Part shown: positions 48,201-58,414 of the stretch, one piece after another | Layout: each line of letters opens with the position of its first letter | Position numbering within the stretch: the stretch's first letter is position 1 | Assembly (NCBI RefSeq): GCF_018842675.1 | Contig: NZ_JAGTWO010000001.1 | Location: 186,001-250,000, forward strand | From: Candidatus Pantoea bituminis | Lineage (GTDB): Bacteria; Pseudomonadota; Gammaproteobacteria; Enterobacterales; Enterobacteriaceae | Direction: 5' to 3' | Length of the DNA stretch: 64,000 nt | Notes under the pieces: model-generated | Database searches by the model: none | The model's input: only the letters and a program-made list of their open reading frames with translations | What the model was told of the DNA's origin: nothing | Program-made: the position numbers and the translations under genes

Positions 48201-49655
48201 ATATTCAACAGCAATACGTTGTGGGTATTTTTCAACCGTGGACTCAAACCAGCAATTCAGTGAGTGATAAGTGGGTTTCGTGTACGATAAAGCTTTAACC
48301 GGAGGTTGAGACCCCATATCTGAAAGTATTGGCAAATGAAGCGGTTGGTCAACATTAGCGGCAAAGCTGTTAAGGAGCTCAAGGTAGTGATGCCAGAGTA
48401 CCTCAATTTCTTTACGAGAAAATAATTGGTCGGCATACTCGAGGATACCACGTGTCCCCTCGTTATCCGTATCGATCATTACGCTTAAGTCAAGTTTGAC
48501 ATCTGATACAGGCAGTATGCATTGTTCCATGCGTGTGTTGTACAGATTAAGACCATAATTGCAACGGTCCTGTTGGGAAAACATTACCTGATATAATGGG
48601 TTACACGAAGCACTACGCGTTACGTTGATATCATTTATAACTGTTTCAAGCTGTACATCATCATGCCCAAAGCTATTCAGCAACCTATCATAATTTCTTA
48701 TTAAGCATGCGGAAAAATTTTCTGAAGGATCCGTATCTGCTTTTAACACTAGGGTGTTAGTAAACAAGCCGCCAATACTTTCACTTCCTGGCATGCTGCG
48801 GTTAACTGATGGATAGCCAATACAAAAATCAGTCTGGTTGGAATATTTCTGCAATAACACTGAGAAAGTGGTGATGTAAAAACTCCATTCTGTAACAAGA
48901 AGCTTCTTTGCTGATTTTTTTATCGATTTAATAATATTATCAGGCAGGGGAAGTATTAAAGACGTTCCTGATGAATTGAAATTACCTGCTCGTTTTTTAT
49001 CTAAAGGAAGTTCAAGGATGGGGGTTGCACCCGCGAGATATTCACACCAGTAAGCATGGCTGAGCTGGCGTAACTCTTGCTGGGCAGGGTTTTGTTGCCA
49101 TGTAACGTAGTGCGGGTAGTCAACTTGATGTTTAATTTCATATTGCTCTTCGTTCGATACCAGATTTTTGTAGTTGCGGTTCAAGTCTTCATAAAACATA
49201 CGAGCAGACCAGCCGTCGATAGCAATATGGTGGAAACTCAGGGCAACTATCCACTGTTCTGCCTGATAACGCGTAATAACCATTCTGACTGGGATTTCAT
49301 TATATAAATCAAAAGAACGACGCACATGTACACTGACAAATGAAAGTGCATCTTCATAACAGCTAAAATTTTCATTTAAAGTAATGTAATCGCCCGAATG
49401 TACTAAATGAGTTGCAGTATGTTGTGAAACTCCGTCAGATTCCTCCTTGAAAATTACAGCAAGGGAAGGTGTGTCGATAATAGTCTTTTTTAAAGCACTA
49501 ATTAAAGCTTGGACTTGGATTTTTCCCGTACAGAGGAATTCTTCTGATATGTTGTAAGCCGTACTGTCAGGGTAGTGAATAAATTGATACCACATCTTTT
49601 TCTGTTCTAATGACAAAACATTATTATCAGCAATTACGTTAATTCCTTTAATCAC
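45263..49655 (-). pseudogene. Nonribosomal peptide synthetase, C-A(Thr)-PCP-C, two frameshifts near the end
   Basis: Domains by residue: C1 about 10-440 (HHIAIDG at 142-148, complete HHxxxDG); A about 460-980 (YTSGSTGNPKG near 612, YGITETT near 760); PCP with GGDSL at 1012; C2 from about 1085 (HHGIADG at 1220). Specificity positions in the A domain read D658, F659, W662, N701, I731, G733, M759, V767, H768 and the late Lys: DFWNIGMVHK, the textbook threonine code. The frame breaks at 45846 in the A run just before it, and again near 45812. Adding one base at each joins ALEKKNTVDRAHKHYWLSFKK to the rest of C2 (EESYLQPSVTFNFVNFHNR). The total is about 1460 residues. No thioesterase is present. 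It should join threonine to upstream and downstream units. Confidence 0.9.
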
Positions 49656-49778
49656 AGGAAAACTCCATTAAAAAATGTAAGGGTGCCCGGCAATGTTAAA
49701 AACATTGCCAGCCATAATATAATAAATTATTTATTTTGCTTAAGTTGCGGTATATATTGCGTCCGGATAAATTTACCT

Positions 49779-51131
49779 TTATGTAGCCAATAGGGTTGAT
49801 GTAGTAGAGTTCACCGCTACCTGCACTTTAGGATTATTTTCCAATTCATGTTTCATGAAACGAGTGAAATCCTTCCATAGAAGCAAAATGTTCTTTTCGG
49901 AGAAAAGTCCGCATGCATATTCAATAAACACCCTAGGCTTATTGTCATGTAGGTCAAGCATGATCAACAAGTCTGTTTTAGTCAGTCCTGAATTCACCGG
50001 CAAGCTTTCAATACTGGCGGCCTTGAAATCAAGCCCACGGTTACTTTTGCCGACTTGACCAAATACAACTTTAAACAAGCTAAAGGGTTGATTAAGACCT
50101 TTTATATCCACTTGCTTCATCACATCAGTCAGACTGCATAAATCGCGCTCAGCATTATCAAGAATATTTTCATAAGTGCGTATGGCTAGCTCTTTCAATG
50201 AGATAGATTGGTCAAAGCTAAAGCGTAGTGGCAAAAGTCGCGTGAAAGGTCCCAGAATTTCATCTGAACCGGGCATGTTTCTACTCGCGCTGGGATAGGA
50301 AAGCATAAAATCATGCTGTTTAGTCCCTTGCTGCAAGAATGCTGCAAAGAGCGTCATATATAAAACATAAGGTGTGACGGCCTGTTCACGAGCGAGAGCG
50401 AAAATTCGACTATGCATTCCCTCAGATATATGCTCAAAAACATGTCTACCTGAAAATGGGGCACAACTGGATATATCAGTATAATGCGAGAGCTTTAAGG
50501 GTATGTTTACTTTATTTAGATAGCGCAGCCAATATTTATTGTTTTCCTTAATCATTCGCTGTTGTTCTGGTTGCTGTAACCACAATGAATAATCCATAAA
50601 TGATGGGGCAACTGAGGATGCTACAGGTTTTACATTATCAATGTATGCATTGTAATGCGTGCTCAATTCATGAAAGAAAAGGGATGCGGACCAGCAATCA
50701 CATATAATTTGATGAACAGTAATGTTTACCATGAATTCGCCATCGTCCATAGGAACGATATCAGCACGAATAGGGGACGACAGGTTAAGGCGGAACGGTA
50801 CAGCACTACGCATCATGATTAGTTCATAAGCTTCTTGAAAAGAATCAGCATTTTCAAAAAAATAAACATAATCGGAAAGTTTATCTTCGCTTTCTGACGG
50901 TCCATATTGCATCGCATTGTCATAATCGCCTCCGAATCTTGAAGAAAAGCCACCATGACGAGAAACTACTGAGTGAATTGCTTTGGTAAAGTAATCATAA
51001 ATGAATCCTGACTTTACATGATACAAATAGCTTACATTAAATAGTGGAATGTCTGGGTAATTATTATGAGCATTCCAGATAGCCATCTGTTCGCAACTTA
51101 GATTAGCGATAATTTCGTGGCAATTTTTCAT
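49779..51131 (-). CDS. Free-standing condensation-domain protein with a variant active site
   Basis: A 450-residue condensation domain without partners. The motif expected as HHxxxDG reads VHQIICDC: the second His (catalytic) and the Asp remain, but the first His is Val and the Gly is Cys. Other parts are normal (SYPSASRNMPGSDEILGPFTRLLPLRF, FKVVFGQVG). The gene lies 124 bases upstream of the NRPS in the same direction. It may form an amide with an unusual donor, or act as a non-catalytic or chain-release domain. Confidence 0.85.
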   Translation of the reverse strand: MKNCHEIIANLSCEQMAIWNAHNNYPDIPLFNVSYLYHVKSGFIYDYFTKAIHSVVSRHGGFSSRFGGDYDNAMQYGPSESEDKLSDYVYFFENADSFQEAYELIMMRSAVPFRLNLSSPIRADIVPMDDGEFMVNITVHQIICDCWSASLFFHELSTHYNAYIDNVKPVASSVAPSFMDYSLWLQQPEQQRMIKENNKYWLRYLNKVNIPLKLSHYTDISSCAPFSGRHVFEHISEGMHSRIFALAREQAVTPYVLYMTLFAAFLQQGTKQHDFMLSYPSASRNMPGSDEILGPFTRLLPLRFSFDQSISLKELAIRTYENILDNAERDLCSLTDVMKQVDIKGLNQPFSLFKVVFGQVGKSNRGLDFKAASIESLPVNSGLTKTDLLIMLDLHDNKPRVFIEYACGLFSEKNILLLWKDFTRFMKHELENNPKVQVAVNSTTSTLLAT

Positions 51132-51231
51132 GATAACAACTCCCCTCTGCGATATACAGTGAGTTTGGTTTGTAAGTGATTTTTAAATACCTCCTTCCTA
51201 GAAAGGAGGTGATTTTTTAATAAATTCGGCT

Positions 51232-52157
51232 TTAGCCAAGCATGATATCTAAATTCTGGATGGCAGCTCCCGATGCGCCTTTACCTAAATTATCGAATAC
51301 CGCTGCCAGAAGAATCTGCCCGGATAACTCATTGGAAAACACATAAATATCAAGACGGTTAGTAGTATTTAAATATTCAGGATCCAACTGTGTTACCTGC
51401 ATTGCCTCTTCAGTTGACACAACATTTATATATTCAGAAGCAGAGTAAAAATTAGACAAAGCGTCATGAATGTTTTTTGCAGTGATGCCCGACTTAAGCA
51501 ATCTGCAGTGTAACGGCACATAAAGGACTATACCCTGCCGATATTTCCCATAAGAAGGCGTGAACAAAGGTGGATGGGTTAACAGTGCCTGTTTTTGCAT
51601 TTCAGGAACGTGCTTGTGCTTAAGAGTCAAGCCATACCCCGGAAACCAGCCGTTAATGGTTCTGGATGGGTTGGATCCTCATAAGCTTCAATTAATGAAC
51701 GTCCGGAGCCGGAATACCCAGAAATAGCATGAACGTTAACGGGATAATCATACGGAACGATTCCAGACTCGGTGAGAGGGCGAAGTAAAGCAATAGCGCC
51801 TGTAGGATAGCAGCCAGGATTCGTTACCCTGTTGGCTTCAGCAATCAACATTGACTGACCGGATGTTAGTTCGGGCATGCCATAAACCCAGCCAGCTGTA
51901 GAACGATGGGCTGAACTTGCGTCAAGAATTCTTACACGAGGATTTTGAACCAAAGATACAGCTTCTCGTGCTACGTCATCAGGCAGGCAAAGAATGGCAA
52001 TGTCGCATTCATTTAACGCCTGACTCCGTTTCAACGGATCCTTACGGTCTGCATGGTCCAGTTCAAGCAATTCAACATCATCTCGCAATCTGAGCTGAGA
52101 ATGAATTTGCAAACCTGTCGTTCCTGCCTCACCGTCTATAAAAATTCGTGCTTTCAT
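51232..52157 (-). pseudogene. ArgC type 2 reductase (N-acetyl-gamma-glutamyl-phosphate reductase-like), one frameshift
   Basis: This family reduces an acyl phosphate to an aldehyde with NADPH, as in arginine synthesis. Residues: [14 protein letters not shown] nucleotide loop at 9-22, the catalytic Cys116 in [15 protein letters not shown], and [20 protein letters not shown]. The frame breaks at the G run near 51634; one extra base gives [17 protein letters not shown], for about 308 residues, the type 2 length. In this locus it may make a semialdehyde building block, reductively release a product, or be a resistant copy of a target enzyme. The evidence does not discriminate. Confidence 0.85.
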
Positions 52158-52205
52158 ATTGTTAATGCCACTGTCGTTGTGATATCCCGTTCTGCCTGGA
52201 ACTTC

Positions 52206-53050
52206 TCAGCCTAGAGCCTGAAGTGCCATTGCAGATTTAAGACCGTTAACTCCCTCATTCACTAACGTTTGTTCAAATCGGCCAGCCATATAGTCGATTT
52301 GATGAACATAAGGGACCGGCTTAAAAACATATCACGATCTAGTAGTTTCGCTAATGTAAATGTTGATGTAAGGGTGGTGGCCAGCAAGCAGGCTGAACTG
52401 ACTGAAGCAACTTTTTGGTTTGCAAAGTCAAGCCTCGGTGAATCAAGGTAGCTACTGTGAAGGCGCAGTGGGTCAAGACCGATACCAAAATTGATCAACT
52501 TTTGTGTTTCATCCATATCACTTGTCAGCGCGAAATAATCCTCAAAGGACATAGACTGCGGATCAAAGTAATGTAGTGTGCCACCAAAACCGATTGGACA
52601 GGCTATCACTGCCGGAATGCCGTTTTCACGTGCGTGGCGATACATGATAATGCGCGGCTCAATCACAAAGTAATCCAGTGCATCACACAACACATCTACG
52701 CCTGATAAGAATTGACCTACATTATCAGGGCTCACGCCATCGAACTGCGTTAACCGTAAAGCCGGGTTAATAGAGAGTAATCGCTCTCGCAAAACATCCG
52801 CTTTTTTACGTCCAACAGTATTAACACTGGCACCAAACTGCCGATTAAAATTCTCAGGCCCGAACGTGTCAAAATCTGCAATATGAATCCCTCCAACCCC
52901 CATTCGCACCAGTGCTTCTGCATGGGTATATCCCACCCCGCCACAGCCTGGCACTGCAATAGTTTTCTCTGCGAGTAAATCCAACTCTTGTTCACTCACA
53001 ATTCCTAACATACGACTGTAAATGACTTCTCGGGAGTAGTTTTGTTCCAT
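52206..53050 (-). pseudogene. ThiF/HesA/MoeB (E1-like) adenylating enzyme, frameshift at the C-terminus
   Basis: The Rossmann loop GCGGVGYTHAEALVRMGVGGIHIADFD and NFNRQFGA show the E1-like fold that adenylates C-terminal carboxylates. The usual Zn CxxC pairs are absent, as in several free-standing biosynthetic members. As read, the frame stops at 52262 after DLNKR. One extra A near there continues it as NKTLVNEGVNGLKSAMALQALG to TGA 52206-52208, about 281 residues. It lies ten bases after the GNAT gene. In this cluster it may activate an amino acid, sulphur carrier or peptide; no small carrier with a GG end is seen. Confidence 0.82.
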
Positions 53051-53060
53051 GATGAATCCC

Positions 53061-53528
53061 TTAATGTTTATTTGGTAATACGTAATGAAAACCTACGATG
53101 TCAAACTTGTGTCTTGCCCAGAAATGTTGGGCCTGTGAATTACCTGTAAACGTATCAAGACAGATATGACTGCACTGATTCCTCACCGCGATATCTTTTA
53201 GTTCCTGAATCATTAACGTACCCACACCAGCATCACGGAATGCTGCATCGACAATGAAGTGATCAATGTATAAGTACGACCCACAATAGAAACGGGTGTT
53301 AATCCAGTAACCCGAAATCCCAACCAAGTTCCGATCCTGAAATACACCCACGCAAGCCCAGTTGAGCTCCCTTATCACTTCTAACCGTGATGTAAGCATT
53401 TCAATAGATAAGTTTGGATAAAGCTGTAGCAATAAAGGAAGTGTCATCAATATTTCATTATTTTCTATCTTTTTTAAAAATAACTTATCGCAGGTCTCGT
53501 TGACAGGTATTGCTAAACTATTCGCCAC
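53061..53528 (-). CDS. GNAT acetyltransferase of the biosynthetic locus
   Basis: A 155-residue protein: an N-terminal helical part (LLLQLYPNLSIEMLTSRL), then an acetyl-CoA fold with IVDAAFRDAGVGTLMIQELKDIA and ICLDTFTGNSQAQHFWARHKFDIVGFHYV. Spacing is ten bases to ThiF and 18 to the dioxygenase, so it is inside the operon. It could N-acetylate an intermediate, acting as a protecting group with the ArgC-type reductase as in arginine synthesis, or give self-resistance. Confidence 0.85.
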   Translation of the reverse strand: MANSLAIPVNETCDKLFLKKIENNEILMTLPLLLQLYPNLSIEMLTSRLEVIRELNWACVGVFQDRNLVGISGYWINTRFYCGSYLYIDHFIVDAAFRDAGVGTLMIQELKDIAVRNQCSHICLDTFTGNSQAQHFWARHKFDIVGFHYVLPNKH

Positions 53529-53546
53529 ATTATAAATCCTTACCTG

Positions 53547-54272
53547 TTAGTAAAACTCAATGACCAGCACATCACGATACCCTTCTTCAGTATCGTTAAT
53601 CGCTTTAATTGCACTTGTATCGTGAATAACGGTGTCATCGCGAAATATCAGCACATCAGCTGGGCTTCCAAGAGTTCCAGTGAAAACGTGATTTTGATAT
53701 AAGATATCTGTAAGAGTTGTTGAGCCTCCAGTAACGTTCGTTCTATTAGCCATAAACAAACAGCTAAATTTGACACCATCGCGGTGTTTTCCTTCCGGAA
53801 CCGGCTGTCCGACAAAATCTTTCGTGGAAATAATCCTGTTAAAATAGGTGTTGATTTTCCAGGTTTGAATATCCTCAAGCTCACCATATGCATTCGCAAG
53901 CTTAAGTAGCAGTGAATTTAAGATAGGACTGTTAACGATGTCATTTGTCAATGGAGCAAAGTGACGTTCGATACCCCCATTTAGTGGATTAAAATAAAGA
54001 GGCTGAGTGTAAGGTGTTTGTGGTTGCTGCTCAAGCCGATTTCCATCATTGAACCATTTGAAACGTCCAAAACGGCGTTTGCGATATAAACCACCATCTT
54101 TCATATAGTTATCCAACTCTAAACTAGTGAAGAAATTTTGAAATTCACGCCAGGCAGGATGATTCAGAAAATCAATTCCCAATACCTCATTTGCAGAGCC
54201 AAACACACAACGTTCAGTTTTTAGGTCGTAAATATCATTGGTAGGGGTCATTTCTGATGTGATGTTACTCAT
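53547..54272 (-). CDS. 2-oxoglutarate/Fe(II) dioxygenase (2OG-Fe_Oxy_2, amino-acid hydroxylase-like)
   Basis: A 241-residue dioxygenase of the group that includes L-isoleucine dioxygenase. The Fe site is visible as His163 and Asp165 in PEGKHRDGVKF and His217 in TVIHDTSAI; Arg233 (GYRDVLVIEFY) would bind 2-oxoglutarate. These enzymes hydroxylate free amino acids or oxidise thioethers. It starts two bases after the stop of the diiron oxidase, so the two oxidases are co-translated and probably act in succession. Confidence 0.88.
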   Translation of the reverse strand: MSNITSEMTPTNDIYDLKTERCVFGSANEVLGIDFLNHPAWREFQNFFTSLELDNYMKDGGLYRKRRFGRFKWFNDGNRLEQQPQTPYTQPLYFNPLNGGIERHFAPLTNDIVNSPILNSLLLKLANAYGELEDIQTWKINTYFNRIISTKDFVGQPVPEGKHRDGVKFSCLFMANRTNVTGGSTTLTDILYQNHVFTGTLGSPADVLIFRDDTVIHDTSAIKAINDTEEGYRDVLVIEFY

Positions 54273-54273
54273 T

Positions 54274-55200
54274 TTAGTATTCCTTCTTCTTAATGGTTCT
54301 AATTTTATTCATCTCTTCTTCAACGCTGTTGTAATAGTCAACTGCAACGTTGTATCTGATCAGGCACCCTGTGCACAGTTCAGGGATAACTTCAGGGTTG
54401 TTTTTAGCAAGATTCATTAAAACTCTTTCAATAAGTTGCTTGCCATGATTAGCATCGACCTGAATATGCATTTCATGGTAATAAATGACGTCTTCAGGCA
54501 TGCCTAAACGGCGCATTGCTTGTACAGTTTTTGCGAATCGGTAAGGTGCGGTATGCTCAAGAATAGCCAGAGTGCCCAGCAAACGGGGGTGATATTTTCT
54601 ACGTAAAGCATACATTAATAACAGGTTGCCGTTTTTTAAGGCAGCTGTAGGTGCATACACTTTCCCCGATCTTTCTCCTGAAATGTTACGCAGTATCTCT
54701 GACGAGTGGTTAAACAAGACGGTGTGCATTTCTTCTAATACACCCATTCCCATTTCGTCCCAGTAATTTTCAGCCAGTGCAAGCTTCATGTCTCCAGTCA
54801 TTCCAAGCTGTGCCAGCGCGATAACATCGTCGAACCTTCCATCTACCTCGTTCTCCATGGCAATATAAAAGGACAACTCTTCCAAGGTTGAGCGCTCGGC
54901 AAGGCGAGTAAAAAATTGAGATACAGTCTTTCTATGAGCCATATGCAGTTTATTGTACCAAGCTAAAAACTCTTCAGCGTTGGTTGGGAACTGCTGCGTG
55001 CCTATTCGTGAAACTTCATAATCATTCCAACGATTCTCGATTTCTTCTATAATAAAATATTCATCTAACTCAGGCGTATCCTTGTAGTTTGATGGTAGTC
55101 CAATTTCTCGCAAATAAAATGTGTTTAACGTTTTCTGTTGTTCAAGTGTGGTATCACGAATAAGCATTTCTTTTAATTCACTATGAGTTGGTCTATTCAT
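54274..55200 (-). CDS. Haem-oxygenase-like diiron oxidase (HDO)
   Basis: A 308-residue all-helical enzyme of the iron-containing redox family (as UndA, BesC, SznF). These bind two irons and O2 to cleave or desaturate C-C bonds or oxidise nitrogen. Candidate ligands: Glu116/118 in AMENEVDG, Glu144 in LAENYWDEMG, His159 in EEMH, Glu215 in LAILEHTAPY, His242/245, Asp249 and His252 in YYHEMHIQVDANHG. It overlaps the PNPOx gene by four bases. BesC-type members break a modified lysine to an allylglycine; such chemistry here would be new, and is inference. Confidence 0.88.
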   Translation of the reverse strand: MNRPTHSELKEMLIRDTTLEQQKTLNTFYLREIGLPSNYKDTPELDEYFIIEEIENRWNDYEVSRIGTQQFPTNAEEFLAWYNKLHMAHRKTVSQFFTRLAERSTLEELSFYIAMENEVDGRFDDVIALAQLGMTGDMKLALAENYWDEMGMGVLEEMHTVLFNHSSEILRNISGERSGKVYAPTAALKNGNLLLMYALRRKYHPRLLGTLAILEHTAPYRFAKTVQAMRRLGMPEDVIYYHEMHIQVDANHGKQLIERVLMNLAKNNPEVIPELCTGCLIRYNVAVDYYNSVEEEMNKIRTIKKKEY

Positions 55201-55789
55201 TTTCCATTCCTTTTGGGTACAAACTCTTTCAGGTCTTCTTTACTCTTCCACCCCGGCTCTGGTGGAACATAGCCCTCAGCAGGGTTAAAAGCAGAGTCCT
55301 TCTTCACTTCAAGTTCAGGTACATATCTGGGGCAGTTAGGAAAAATATCGCGAACCTTTATCAAAATAGCTAGCTTAGCTCCGGGAAGTTGACTCATCAT
55401 AAGCGGGTCTTCACTTACTATAGCTTGACCATTAATCCTTAACTTCCGCCGTTCCCCCTCATATTCAAGAAATAACATTCCAATATATGGATTGGCAATT
55501 ATATTACCTAAACTCCTATACATACCATTTCCATCATAATCAGGAAAAAGTAAAGTTGAAGAGTCTAGTATTTTCACAAATCCCGGATTTCCGCCTTTTA
55601 CTGAGCAATCAGGATAGCCATCCGACGATGATGTTGCCAAGAAAAAAAAGGAGCTCTTTCAATAATATTTCGATCTGATTCTGAGAATTCAAGATGTCGT
55701 CTCGTCGCTAATAATTGATCAGCTAAACCTCGACTAAGAAATTTATCCTGAAGCGATCTGGCCTCTTTTGTATAAAAGCTATGCACCAT
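55197..55789 (-). pseudogene. PNPOx-like flavoprotein, one frameshift
   Basis: A pyridoxamine-5'-phosphate-oxidase-fold protein that binds FMN. I start at ATG 55789 (MVHSFYTKEARSLQDKFLSRGLADQLL), overlapping the desaturase stop. The frame breaks at the T run near 55640; one added base gives ERAPFFFLATSSSDGYPDCSVKGGNPGFVKILD, typical of the fold, then FPDYDGNGMYRSLGNIIANPYIGMLF. Repaired length is about 198 residues. It may reduce or oxidise a pathway intermediate. It overlaps the next gene (diiron oxidase) by four bases. Confidence 0.82.
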
Positions 55790-56710
55790 TATTCTTTTTC
55801 CCCAGTATTGACCTGAATACTTGCCGGTAGAATTCGCGATAGGTTGGTGAATAATTTTCATATCTACCACTGATTTTTGCATGTAAATCATGTAGGCGAT
55901 CAATTGGGAGACCAGGCATCATATGATGTTCAACATGGAAGTTATTCCCATTTGTGAACCAGGTCATAAAGGCGTTGCTCTTAATACTGCGAGTGTTTGA
56001 AAATTGATGAGTACTTTCAGTATTACATTGGAAGTGCTCAGGCATTTCAATCAAAGCATGAATGGGCGATGCCACAACTACAAACGGAACCAGCCAGAGC
56101 AGAATGATTATTTCCAAGTTAAATAAATATGATAATGCTGACAGGACGGCAATGAAAGCCAGCATGACTAAGTAGTCTCGGCGAATCTGTCTTGACACCT
56201 TAGGCGTCGTGTCTTCAAAATCTTTAAAGGTTATAGTTTTAAAAGCTTTTTTAACAAAGCTAAAGTATTGTGGAATCATGAAAAATCGAGATAATAAAGA
56301 AAGTATTGTATTGAAATTAAGTGTTCCATATTGATCGCCATAATCAAAATACTCTTTGTTTTGGGGGTCCCTAAATATTTGTGATGATTTAAATGACTGT
56401 ATTTATAATCAGCATAAGATACCAGCATTGGTAAACCTAGAATAATTCCTATTATTTCGTTGCCTCTTCGATTCTTGATTCCCTGAGCGTGTAGTACTTG
56501 ATGCTGTAATTCGACACCATGAGCGAACATAGCACCTAATAAAAATACTCCTATACATTTTGTCCACACGGCTTCGTTAAGTGTGAGTAGTACACCCAAA
56601 AGAATTACGGCAAGGTATATACTAAATTTCAGCATGAACGTAACGTCACTCGCTCGACTGGGTAAACTCATAAGAGTAATCTTTTCATTAATACTCTCGA
56701 CGTTATCCAT
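55779..56710 (-). pseudogene. Membrane fatty-acid-desaturase-type enzyme, one frameshift
   Basis: First gene of the biosynthetic operon. The His boxes of integral-membrane diiron desaturases are present: HQVLH at 70-74, HLNHH at 106-110, and in the second part NGNNFHVEHHMMPG. Hydrophobic helices surround them (LKFSIYLAVILLGVLLTL, YLFNLEIIILLWLVPFVVVASPI). The break lies in the A run near 56362; one added base gives GTPKNKEYFDYGDQYGTLNFN and about 311 residues. It may desaturate an acyl or amino-acid chain; RtxC of the rhizobitoxine pathway is a precedent for a desaturase acting on an amino-acid product. Confidence 0.85.
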
Positions 56711-58414
56711 AATTATCTCCTTGTTTTTCGTTTACAATTATATGAATGCAAATATCAATTATCTTATATTCATAAATTTTTAAAATTAAATCGTTGTTTA
56801 GGCTAAAGCTAGTAAAAGGCTTGGGTAATACATAGCTCATTCTCACCTCACTTTGTGGTGATTAAGATTGATTTAGATATTTCCTCTAAATCACTGCATC
56901 CCTTAGCGTTCTTGTGCTATCCGGGCAGATTCGGCCCACCTCAGACTTGGTGAAAATTTAAGCTCAAGTTATCAATAAAACTTGTCATAAACCGAACCAA
57001 CTTGGAGATTTATGCAAATTAAATAGTTATTAATTCATATCCGTGTTGAATTGAATGATAAACACATAAGATTACCATCCAAAAACCACCAATAAGCCTA
57101 TGATATTAAATATTTAAATTCATATTGCGAGATTTATAACTAATACAAATAGGATTTGCGATATATGCGTTCAATATATTAATTATATTTGCGACAAGAT
57201 CCTGCCATAGATACAGGCATATATTCCAAGGATGAGGTTTTTTAAAGAATATTATTCTTTGTGAATTCGTTATTTTAAGGATAATTTTTTGGCGTTCAAT
57301 CGAACACAGTATAATCGATCGATTTGAGGATAATGCCTCACTCACTTACTGCTAATGATTCCCATTACCAAGTGTAAGGCTTACATGTGCTTTCGCTCAT
57401 AATTTAACCACTCAAACGTCATTTATTATTTGACATTTAAAAAACACTTTACCTCAGCACTTGACCGCGCTAATTTTTTTCTTTGGTCAAAAAACAAGGT
57501 TAAGTGATTATAAGCAATCTCTGCTAAAAGCTTTCATTTTGAAAGTAAATCTAATGGTTTTTCTACTGTCAGGTTATGCCTATCCGGGCATTTTTTACTC
57601 CATCAGCAAGAGGGATTGAGTGATTAACAGAGCCGTTCAACTTATTAATGCCACTATGATGCCCTCAACCTACACCTGCATTCACACAAGTGCAGTTGGA
57701 CATCGGTAAGTTTATCCATCGTCGGTAGCAAGCAGGGGCTGTTGGGAATTGGTAGTGAACAATCAAGGGCCGCTATTGTTACGTGTGTAGTAACTTTTGA
57801 CTTAAACGCTCGGGTAAAGAGCCTGCCAGCCAGCTGTTATAATTAAGAGTTATGAAAGTTCTTCGAACCAGCAGATTCATTTACGGAGTTGATGAAGTGT
57901 TTGCAAATGTCTTGTGGTAGCTCGTCATTAATTGAATCGAGATGTGACGCTAATGTGTGTATTGACCTCCCTCCTCGGGGAGGGATTGTAGAAGAGCATC
58001 AAATGTAGTTATAAAGTACTTATAATCACCGCCTTCTAGGCTGTGTCATCGAATGCCTTTATTACTGTCCTTATTCATCGCATACTCGGTTTCTAGGGCT
58101 CTGTAAGGTTGCTGGTTCTCTGAATTTGCTCAGATGCCGTGGATACCCCCTCACTAAGTTTTCCACTTACATCGAGTTAAGCTTTAGCTGCAGGGCTTCG
58201 TAGTCCCCGTATCTGACGAATACACCATTTTCGGCCTCTACAAAGCTAACTGTCGCATCGGGCACTCAACACTTCGTTGTGTAACGCTTAACTTCACTCA
58301 TCCCGCAATTCCTTGGTTTTAAATCGAGGGCAGGCCAGCGCTTTAATCAGCGTGGCCCTTATTTGCTTAATATTACGATGAGAGAATATTGCAGAACCGA
58401 ATTCAGGCTAGGTA
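56711..58414. other. Long gene-free region upstream of the biosynthetic operon
   Basis: Very AT-rich from 56711 to 57600, without a supported gene; it should hold the operon promoter. From 57600 to 58400 the composition rises, and a hairpin GGCCAGCGCT-TTAATC-AGCGTGGCC lies near 58332-58357. No regulator gene is found in the locus. Confidence 0.45.

Noticed and set aside
52206..54272. Pantocin A-type ribosomal peptide pathway (ThiF plus Fe/2OG oxygenase)
   Set aside because: No precursor peptide with a Glu-Glu core was found near these genes, the ThiF protein is shorter than PaaA as I recall it, and the neighbours are NRPS genes.
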